64,000 nt of DNA, taken from Allofournierella massiliensis. GTDB taxonomy: Bacteria; Bacillota; Clostridia; Oscillospirales; Ruminococcaceae. The notes under the pieces are model-generated. The model saw only the letters and a list, made by a program, of their open reading frames with translations. It searched no databases and had not been told where the DNA came from. Made by a program: the position numbers and the translations under genes. Shown piece after piece: positions 58,458 through 64,000 of this stretch (position 1 is its first letter; each line of letters begins with the position of its first letter). The stretch is from contig NZ_JAFBIO010000001.1 in the NCBI RefSeq assembly GCF_021531255.1, positions 496,001 through 560,000 of the forward strand. Reading direction: 5' to 3'.

Positions 58458-58910
58458 GCGGTTGTCCAGCATTTCCTTCAGTTCATCCATGAAGGTGTTC
58501 AGGTCACTGAACTGGCGGTAGACCGAGGCAAAGCGCACATAGGCCACCTCATCGATCTTTTTCAGTTCGGTCATGGCCAGTTCCCCGATATAGGCGGTGG
58601 GGATCTCCCGGTCGTAGGAGCTGAGCAGCTTCTGCTCAATGTTGTCCACCGCGTTTTCCAGCATTTTATAGCTCACCGGCCGCTTTTCGCAGGCACGCAG
58701 CATTCCGCCCAGCAGCTTCTGCCGGTCGAAGGCCTCCCGGGAGCGGTCCTTCTTGACCACCATCAGGGGCACCGTTTCCACCACCTCATAGGTGGTGAAC
58801 CGCTTCTTGCAGGCCAGGCATTCCCGGCGGCGGCGGATCTTTTCCCCGTCCTCGGTGGGGCGGGAATCAATGACCTTGGAATCGGCCTCTCCGCAAAAGG
58901 GACATTTCAT
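58437..58910 (-). CDS. nrdR: Transcriptional repressor NrdR
   Basis: This is a 157-residue regulator of ribonucleotide reductase genes. The zinc ribbon is [20 protein letters not shown] with the second cysteine pair in CLACKKRF, followed by the ATP-cone domain with [20 protein letters not shown] and the [20 protein letters not shown] segment. ATP/dATP binding controls DNA binding. No nrd genes or NrdR boxes are seen nearby, so the regulon is elsewhere. Confidence 0.96.
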   Translation of the reverse strand: MKCPFCGEADSKVIDSRPTEDGEKIRRRRECLACKKRFTTYEVVETVPLMVVKKDRSREAFDRQKLLGGMLRACEKRPVSYKMLENAVDNIEQKLLSSYDREIPTAYIGELAMTELKKIDEVAYVRFASVYRQFSDLNTFMDELKEMLDNRSKNSEK

Positions 58911-58929
58911 AGAGCTGTTTCCTCCTGTT

Positions 58930-59712
58930 TTATATGGTTTGTTCCTTCAGATAGTCAAGGGCGTCCTGCAGTTCTTCCTCGCTGCCGAAATCTCCCCGGT
59001 AAAGCTCGATCACCCCGTTGGCGGTGCAGCCGCCCTCCCGCAGGTAGCGGAAAAAGCCCCGGAAGTCGAAATCCCCCCGGCCAGGCAGGGCGCTCAGGCA
59101 CTGGTCGGTGCGGTCGCTCAGGTGCAGGTGGCAGATATTCTCGGGGCCCATGGCCTCGGCCATTTCCCGGATATCGCAGCCGAAACGGCGGCACTGCTTG
59201 AGGTCCAGCACAAAATGCAGGGGCCGGTCCGCATACTGGCGCAGGGCCCGGATGCTGGCCACATCCCCGCTCTGGCAGCGGTCCACATTTTCCTGGGCCA
59301 CCGTGATCCCAAACCGCTCCCCTTCCTCCACCAGCCGGCCCAGCCGACGGGCGTATTCCTGCAAGGAGACCGCCTTGGCGCGCATATTGCCGTGAAAGAC
59401 CAGGATGGAGGCCCCCAGCAGCCGGCAGGCCTCAAAATACCGCCGGTACAGGGCCAGGCCGTCCTCAAACCGGTTTTCATACTCGGAAAAGAAGAGGAAG
59501 GGTTCCAGGGCGCTGGTAAAGGGATGCACCGAGAGCACCCGCCTGCCGTACTGCCGGGCACAGGCATCCAGCCGGGCCAGATAGTCCGGGTCCAGCTCCC
59601 GGAAGGTGTTCAGGAACACCTCCGCCGCCGGCGAGCCCGCCGCCAGTGCCTTTTCCAGGGAAACCAGGGTGTTCTGGGGATAGTAGCAGGAGGAGGAAAT
59701 GCCGATCTCCAT
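58930..59712 (-). CDS. Sugar-phosphate isomerase/epimerase-like TIM-barrel protein
   Basis: This 260-residue protein is of the xylose-isomerase-like / AP endonuclease 2 TIM-barrel family. Metal-ligand regions are visible: [30 protein letters not shown] with the Glu, [12 protein letters not shown] and [13 protein letters not shown] with the metal His-x-His pattern, and [10 protein letters not shown]. The start at 59712 follows AAAGGAAG. The substrate, sugar phosphate or damaged DNA, is not readable; isomerase/epimerase is the commoner function. It lies after nrdR on the same strand. Confidence 0.8.
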   Translation of the reverse strand: MEIGISSSCYYPQNTLVSLEKALAAGSPAAEVFLNTFRELDPDYLARLDACARQYGRRVLSVHPFTSALEPFLFFSEYENRFEDGLALYRRYFEACRLLGASILVFHGNMRAKAVSLQEYARRLGRLVEEGERFGITVAQENVDRCQSGDVASIRALRQYADRPLHFVLDLKQCRRFGCDIREMAEAMGPENICHLHLSDRTDQCLSALPGRGDFDFRGFFRYLREGGCTANGVIELYRGDFGSEEELQDALDYLKEQTI

Positions 59713-59742
59713 AAAGCCGCTTCCTTTCCGTTGGTACAAAAC

Positions 59743-59786
59743 AAGGCAGAGGCACGGGGGGAAATCCTTCCCCGTGCCCCTGCCTT
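59743..59786 (-). terminator. Terminator of secDF
   Basis: AAGGCAGAGGCACGGGG pairs with CCCCGTGCCCCTGCCTT (one mismatch) just after the secDF stop; the minus-strand tail is TTGTTTTG. Confidence 0.7.
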
Positions 59787-59790
59787 TGAA

Positions 59791-62121
59791 TCATTTGGCC
59801 AGTGCCTTCTTGTCTTCGCCGCCCTTCCGGCCTTCCCACCAGCTCCACAGGGAGGTGGTGAGGAAGAGGGAGGTGTACAGGCCGGAGATCATGCCGGCCA
59901 GCAGGGGCAGCGCGAAGGTGAGGATGCTGTCCACATCATAGAGCACCGAGATCACGCAGATGATGGCAAGGGCCGCGCAGGTGGTGATGGTGGTGTTCAT
60001 GGTACGCCAGAAGCTCTGGCGCACGCTGGTATTGATGAGCTGGACAAAATCCATCTTCTTGCCGTAGAGGCTGCGGTTTTCCCGGATGCGGTCGTAGATG
60101 ACCACCGTGTTGTTGATGGAATAGCCCAGGATGGTGAGCATGGCCGCAATGAAGTTGCCGTTGAGGGGCACGCCCATCACCACAAAAGCGCCAAAGACCA
60201 CGATCAGGTCGTTGACCAGGGCCACCACCGCAATGGCGCCGGCGGGCAGGCCGCCGATGTTGCGGAAGCGCACCGAGATATACAGAAGGATCAGCACAAT
60301 GGCTGCCGCCACGGCCACCAGGCACTTGTTCAGGAACTCGCCGCCGATGGTGGGGTTGACGTTGCTCATTTCCAGCTGCTGGAAATTGTTATCCGGGCAG
60401 GCGGCCTGCAGCCCTTCGGTGAGCTGGGTCATCTGCTCGGTGGTCACGGTGGAAACACCGGGCATGGAGATGGTGAGGGTGTTGGCGCCGGTGGCCATGT
60501 TGGTACCGGTCTGCAGGGTGACGCCGCTGCCCAGCACCTCGCTCACCGCGCTGTTCACCGCGGCGGAATCGGCCTCGCCCTCATAGCCCATGGTGATGAC
60601 GGCGCCGCCCTTGAACTGGATATCCAGGCTGACGCCCTTCACCGCGGTCATGACCAGCACGGCGGCCACGATGCAGATCGAGATGCCGAAGAAGACCTTG
60701 CGCTTGGCCACATAGTTCCGCAGGGGCTTTTCCTGCTTTTTGGCGGAAGGCGCGCCGAACAGCCATTCCTTGCGCAGGAACTTGATGCGGGAAGCGCCCC
60801 GCAGCATGATGCGGCAGAGCAGCACCCCGAACAGGAAGTTGAGGATCATGCCCACCAGCAGGGTGTAGCCGAAGGAATAGATGGTGCCGGCGGTGGAGGG
60901 GCCGAAGGCAAAGAAGAGCCAGTGGAGCAGCTTTGCCATCAGGCTGTCGGAGGTGCCGAAGGCGCCCATCAGGATGACGGCCACGATGATGGTGGTGACG
61001 TTGCCGTCGATAACCGGGATCAGGCCCCGGGCGAAGCCGGCGCTGAGGGCGCCGTCAATGGTCTTGCCGTTTTTCAGCTCTTCCTTGATCCGCTCGGCGG
61101 TGATGACGTTGGCGTCCACACCCATGCCGATGGCCAGGATGATACCGGCGATACCGGGCAGGGTGAGGGTAAAGCTGTTGAACACCCCAAAGTAGCCCGA
61201 GATGGCCGCCAGGGTGCCCGCCACCTGGCCCAGCAGGGCGATGGAAGCCACAAAGCCGGGCAGCCGGTAGGCAAAGGTCATGAACAGGAAGATGAAGGCA
61301 AAAGCCAGGCAGCCCGCCAGCACCATGGCCTTCAGGCTCTGGCCGCCCAGGCTGGGGCTGATGGTGGAATAGCTCTCGGCCGAGAGGGCAAAGGGCAGGG
61401 CGCCGGAATTGATCTGGTTGGCCAGGGTGGTGGCGCTTTCCTGATCGAAGCTGCCGCTGATGATGGCCTTGCCGTCGGTAATGGCCTCGTTCACCGAAGC
61501 CACGCTGATATTCTCTTCATCCAGCCAGATGCTGATGGAGCCGCCCTCGGCGCTCAGCCGGGAGGTGGCGTCCGCAAAGGCCTGGGCGCCCTCCTCGTTC
61601 AGCTCCAGGGAAACATAGAACTCAGAGGCTCCCCCCTGCTTGACCGGGCCGTAGCCCACCGAGGCGGATTTTACCTGGGCGCCGTCCAGGATCAGTTCGC
61701 CGTCCGCCGTGCTGCCTTCCCGGAAGGTCATGTAAGCGGTGGTGCCGATCTCGTCAATGGCGCTCTGGGGGTCAAACTCCTCCTCCCCGCTCTTCCAGGG
61801 GAAGCGGACGATGATCCGGTCCTTGTTATAATCGGTGTATACCTCGCTGTCGGTGATGTTCAGGCTCACCAGACGCTTTTCGATGACCAGCTTGGCTGCG
61901 TCCATCTGCTCGTCGGTGGCGTCAAAATCGCCCTCGGGCATAAAGGTCACGTCCACACCGCCCTTGATGTCGATGCCGAACCGGATGTCCGAAGCGCCTT
62001 TCACATAGGTGGTCATTGTGTCGCCGTACTGGCTGCGCACACCGAAAAAGGCGGTGTAGGCAAACGCCAGGATCAGGCCGGCCACCACAAAAAACTGCCA
62101 GGCCTTGCCTCTTTTCTTCAT
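59791..62121 (-). CDS. secDF: SecDF fusion, protein translocase subunit
   Basis: This is one 776-residue protein. The SecD half (1-440) has an N-terminal helix, FGIDIKGGVDVTFMPEG, the extracytoplasmic P1 region, and LTLPGIAGIILAIGMGVDAN with VITAERIKEEL. The SecF half (about 470-776) has VSLDIQFKGGAVITMG, SMPGVSTVTTEQ, AAMLTILGYSINNTVVIYDR and RENRSLYG. Twelve membrane helices are expected. SecDF uses the proton gradient to help pull preproteins through SecYEG. GGAGG lies 8 nt before the ATG at 62121. The fused form is normal in Firmicutes. Confidence 0.96.
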   Translation of the reverse strand: MKKRGKAWQFFVVAGLILAFAYTAFFGVRSQYGDTMTTYVKGASDIRFGIDIKGGVDVTFMPEGDFDATDEQMDAAKLVIEKRLVSLNITDSEVYTDYNKDRIIVRFPWKSGEEEFDPQSAIDEIGTTAYMTFREGSTADGELILDGAQVKSASVGYGPVKQGGASEFYVSLELNEEGAQAFADATSRLSAEGGSISIWLDEENISVASVNEAITDGKAIISGSFDQESATTLANQINSGALPFALSAESYSTISPSLGGQSLKAMVLAGCLAFAFIFLFMTFAYRLPGFVASIALLGQVAGTLAAISGYFGVFNSFTLTLPGIAGIILAIGMGVDANVITAERIKEELKNGKTIDGALSAGFARGLIPVIDGNVTTIIVAVILMGAFGTSDSLMAKLLHWLFFAFGPSTAGTIYSFGYTLLVGMILNFLFGVLLCRIMLRGASRIKFLRKEWLFGAPSAKKQEKPLRNYVAKRKVFFGISICIVAAVLVMTAVKGVSLDIQFKGGAVITMGYEGEADSAAVNSAVSEVLGSGVTLQTGTNMATGANTLTISMPGVSTVTTEQMTQLTEGLQAACPDNNFQQLEMSNVNPTIGGEFLNKCLVAVAAAIVLILLYISVRFRNIGGLPAGAIAVVALVNDLIVVFGAFVVMGVPLNGNFIAAMLTILGYSINNTVVIYDRIRENRSLYGKKMDFVQLINTSVRQSFWRTMNTTITTCAALAIICVISVLYDVDSILTFALPLLAGMISGLYTSLFLTTSLWSWWEGRKGGEDKKALAK

Positions 62122-62246
62122 TGGGGAACCTCCAAACTTAACACCCGCCCCATGGCGGGCAATTTCAGGGCCCGCCTTTGGCGGCGCGCCCTGCCTGTGC
62201 CCCGCCCTGCCCCAAAGGCGCGGAACAAAGTGCGGCACACTAAATA

Positions 62247-62275
62247 ATTATAGTATACTTTGTCCACCAAAACAA
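62247..62275 (-). promoter_or_regulatory. Promoter of secDF
   Basis: Minus-strand TTGTTT and TATAAT are separated by 17 nt, about 130 nt upstream of the start at 62121. Confidence 0.6.
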
Positions 62276-62310
62276 GTGCTAACTTGCATTTACAGCCCCT
62301 GCCGGGGCAA

Positions 62311-62357
62311 AAGAAGGGCGCGGGCAGGGGGTTGCTCCCCTTTCCCGCGCCCTTCTT
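62311..62357 (-). terminator. Terminator of mntP
   Basis: A 14-bp perfect stem (AAGAAGGGCGCGGG) just after mntP, with minus-strand TTCTTTTG following. Confidence 0.8.
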
Positions 62358-62382
62358 CATTATAATAGGTATATATAAGAGC

Positions 62383-62994
62383 TTACAGCACCCCGAAATG
62401 CTCCAGCAGGATCTTGAGGCCCAGCAGGATCAGGATGATGCCGCCGGCCAGCTCGGCCTTGCTCTTGTAGCGGGCGCCGAACACGTTGCCCGCCTTGACG
62501 CCCACCATGGACAGCACGCAAGTGGTGACGCAGATGATCAGGCAGCCCACACAGGTGTTGGCGATGCCGCCCGCCGCGCCGGGCAGAATGGCCACCGGCA
62601 CAAAGGCAAAGGTGATGCCCACGGCCAGGGCGTCGATGCTGGTGGCCACCGCCATCAGAAACATCTCCTTCACGGCCAGGGTGGCGTTCTCCTCTTCCGC
62701 TTCTTCCTCACCGCCGAAGGCTTCCCGCACCATATTAAAGCCGATCAGGCCCAGCAGCACGAAGGCGATCCAGGGGGCAATGGCGGTCACATACTGCTCG
62801 AACTGGGCGCCCAGGATATAACCGATAAAGGGCATCATACCCTGGAACACGCCGAACCAGGCGCCCACAATGAGTGCCTTGCCCCAGGTGAGCTGGCGCA
62901 TGGCCAGGCCCTTGCAGATGGCCACCGCGAAGGCGTCCATGGACAGGCCCACCGCCAGGACAAACAGGGTGAGCAGATTGATCGTTTGACTCAT
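62383..62994 (-). CDS. mntP: Manganese efflux pump MntP
   Basis: This 203-residue membrane protein has six helices in two repeats of the MntP (DUF204) family. The repeated motif with the conserved Asp appears as AVGLSMDAFAVAICKG at the N-terminus and AVATSIDALAVGITFAFV in the middle. The loop between helices 3 and 4 has the acidic stretch FGGEEEAEEENA. It exports Mn2+. The start at 62994 is preceded by GGAAGAG. A yybP-ykoY-type riboswitch and terminator stand in the leader, giving induction by manganese. Confidence 0.92.
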   Translation of the reverse strand: MSQTINLLTLFVLAVGLSMDAFAVAICKGLAMRQLTWGKALIVGAWFGVFQGMMPFIGYILGAQFEQYVTAIAPWIAFVLLGLIGFNMVREAFGGEEEAEEENATLAVKEMFLMAVATSIDALAVGITFAFVPVAILPGAAGGIANTCVGCLIICVTTCVLSMVGVKAGNVFGARYKSKAELAGGIILILLGLKILLEHFGVL

Positions 62995-63022
62995 TCTCTT
63001 CCATCCTTTCCAGCTTTCCGAC

Positions 63023-63060
63023 AAAAAACGGCAGGTATGCTCAACCATACCTGCCGTTTT
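63023..63060 (-). terminator. Riboswitch expression-platform terminator of mntP
   Basis: AAAACGGCAGGTATG and its perfect 15-bp complement with a 6-nt loop, followed on the minus strand by TTTTTTG, lie inside the mntP leader 29 nt before its start. Confidence 0.88.
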
Positions 63061-63109
63061 GGATTCCTTTACAGAAAAAACAGACGCATGTATAGCGAAG
63101 CACACTATA

Positions 63110-63205
63110 CACGAGTCTCATCATTCAAGACAAGCCAGGCCTTGTGCCAGTATGTTGACTTGCCGCATGGCCCCGAAAAACGGGTATGCCGATTACTCCC
63201 TCATG
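63110..63205 (-). ncRNA. yybP-ykoY manganese riboswitch aptamer
   Basis: Read on the minus strand, the leader begins CATGAGGGAGTAATCGGC and ends GAATGATGAGACTCGTG; GGGAGTA and ATGAGAC are the hallmark loops of the yybP-ykoY family. CATGA at the 5' end pairs with TCGTG at the 3' end as P1. A second hairpin (TGTATAG/CTATACA) starts inside the P1 3' strand and could be an alternative fold, and a terminator follows. The gene downstream is mntP, a known target of this class. Confidence 0.82.
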
Positions 63206-63214
63206 ACGGTTCAT

Positions 63215-63244
63215 ACCATATCACAAACCCGGGTTAGTCGTCAA
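63215..63244 (-). promoter_or_regulatory. Promoter of the mntP leader
   Basis: TTGACG and TATGGT are separated by 18 nt on the minus strand; the predicted transcript starts 2-5 nt before P1 of the riboswitch. Confidence 0.6.
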
Positions 63245-63344
63245 TAACCCCAAAAAACTTTGTAGCTTTTGATGAATTCCTTCCCCGTATGGCGGGAAAG
63301 TTCTGCGCAATCCTCCCTTTTGAAAAAATCCTTCCCCCTTCCCC

Positions 63345-63372
63345 TTGACTTTTGGGCCGGCTCTGGTAAAAT
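63345..63372 (+). promoter_or_regulatory. Promoter of acpP
   Basis: TTGACT and TAAAAT are separated by 16 nt, followed within 15 nt by a palindrome. Confidence 0.65.
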
Positions 63373-63384
63373 ACCATCAGCAAA

Positions 63385-63408
63385 TTTATCTAAAATATTT
63401 TAGGTAAA
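63385..63408. promoter_or_regulatory. 24-bp palindromic operator before acpP
   Basis: The arms TTTA-T-CTAAAAT and ATTTTAG-G-TAAA form a 24-bp palindrome broken at only one pair. It lies just downstream of the promoter -10 and is a good candidate for a fatty-acid repressor site; the sequence is not the classical FapR box and resembles MarR/FabT-like sites. Confidence 0.6.
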
Positions 63409-63460
63409 TGTGCTGAGATATTGTTTTGAAAACTACCTGAAACGAAAAGGAGACTGCATC

Positions 63461-63691
63461 ATGGATTTTGAGAAGGTAAAAGAGATCATTGTGGACACCC
63501 TGAGCTGCGACGCCGACAAGGTGACCATGGAAGCCAACCTGTTTGACGATCTGGGCGCCGACAGCCTGGACGCCGTGGAGCTGAACATGGCCCTGGAAGA
63601 CGAGTTCGGTTTTGCCATCCCCGACGAGGAGCTGGGCAACATGAAGACCGTGGCCGACATCTTCAACTACCTGAGCAGCCACGCCGAATAA
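63461..63691 (+). CDS. acpP: Acyl carrier protein
   Basis: This is a 76-residue acidic protein. The phosphopantetheine attachment Ser is in LGADSLDAVELNMALEDEF; the flanking helices match AcpP. AAGGAG lies 10 nt before the ATG at 63461. It carries growing acyl chains in fatty acid synthesis. It is the first gene of a unit continuing into accD, probably the fab cluster beyond the window. Confidence 0.96.
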   Translation: MDFEKVKEIIVDTLSCDADKVTMEANLFDDLGADSLDAVELNMALEDEFGFAIPDEELGNMKTVADIFNYLSSHAE

Positions 63692-63739
63692 GCCCCCCGG
63701 GGCCCCGCCCTTGGCCTTGCAGTAAAAGGAGGTAAACCC

Positions 63740-64000
63740 TTGATCCGCCTTATCAAGCCTATTCTCGACACACCCAAGCAGAAGGCTTTTGAATGGAAAG
63801 CCCGCCGCGAGGCCAACGGCACGGCCCAACCCTGGCAGGAGGCACAGTTCTTCACCTGCCCCAAATGCCAGCGCCGGGCCACCCGCGCCAACTGGAGCGA
63901 GCATCTGTACGTATGCCCCAACTGCGGGCATTATCAGCCCATCGGCGGCTATTACCGCCTGAGCATGATCCTGGATCACGGCAGCTTCAAGGAGCTGAAC
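63740..64000 (+). CDS. accD: Acetyl-CoA carboxylase carboxyltransferase beta subunit AccD, 5' part
   Basis: A TTG start at 63740 has AGGAGG 7 nt upstream. The 87 residues inside the window include the AccD zinc ribbon FFTCPKCQRRATRANW and YVCPNCGHYQPIGG, followed by RLSMILDHGSFKELN, the conserved entry to the carboxyltransferase domain. The N-terminus before the ribbon is short and basic, as usual. The gene continues beyond the right edge. In some Clostridia accD and accA are fused, which cannot be judged here. Confidence 0.9.
   Translation, partial: MIRLIKPILDTPKQKAFEWKARREANGTAQPWQEAQFFTCPKCQRRATRANWSEHLYVCPNCGHYQPIGGYYRLSMILDHGSFKELN

Noticed and set aside
58792-62247. A plus-strand frame of about 1150 codons opposite nrdR, the isomerase and secDF
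   Set aside because: Antisense of three clear genes with His/Gly/Asp-rich shadow composition.

Overview
The window reads as chromosome of a GC-rich, spore-forming member of the Clostridia, most like Oscillospirales/Ruminococcaceae. The evidence is a Spo0A, a gerA-gerB-gerC germination operon, a CotH-type kinase, PolC, HprK, HemZ, CdaA/CdaR, the MEP isoprenoid route, consensus TTGACA/TATAAT promoters and strong AGGAGG ribosome binding sites. No species is claimed.

Layout. 1-3.4 kb: hprK, a ROK sugar kinase, murB and rapZ (minus strand). 3.7-5.5 kb: a GT4 glycosyltransferase and an unknown protein. 5.6-6.8 kb: two genes that have both lost their 5' ends at one junction. 7.2-19.1 kb: a long minus-strand operon running cdaA, cdaR, a FAD oxidoreductase, recJ, relA, dtd, an MBL hydrolase, hemZ and a nucleoside kinase, so c-di-AMP synthesis and (p)ppGpp metabolism share one transcript path. 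19.3-23.1 kb: spo0A, cotH and an ispD-ispF fusion. 23.3-34.1 kb: the conserved block pyrH, frr, uppS, cdsA, dxr, rseP, ispG, polC. 34.2-36.1 kb: a three-gene operon with a second Spo0A-like protein and a kinase-like protein, both lacking the usual phosphorylation residues. 36.2-40.1 kb: an opine-type dehydrogenase, a second junction where two divergent genes lost their 5' ends (a sulfotransferase and a LysR regulator), and pxpB/pxpC.

40.3-46.5 kb is a foreign block cut at both ends: a MalT-like regulator without its DNA-binding end, a broken sigma-like gene, a DUF6076-like protein, a CHC2 primase and a P4/D5-type primase-helicase lacking its 3' end. It abuts blaI. 47.4-53.5 kb is a second, separate island inserted into the 3' end of tRNA-Thr(GGT). 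It is bounded by a 45-bp perfect direct repeat, carries a tyrosine integrase next to the intact tRNA, and holds a MarR regulator with two near-identical operator copies controlling a small membrane protein and a sodium:solute symporter.

53.5-64 kb returns to core genes: tRNA-Asp and tRNA-Trp, the gerABC operon, DUF421 and DUF4363 membrane proteins, nrdR, a TIM-barrel isomerase, a fused secDF, mntP behind a manganese (yybP-ykoY) riboswitch, and the start of a fatty-acid operon (acpP, accD) with a 24-bp palindrome in its leader. The observations most worth following are the degenerate Spo0A pair and its kinase-like partner, the tRNA-Thr island with its MarR switch, and the repeated pattern of deletions that removed the shared 5' ends of divergent genes.
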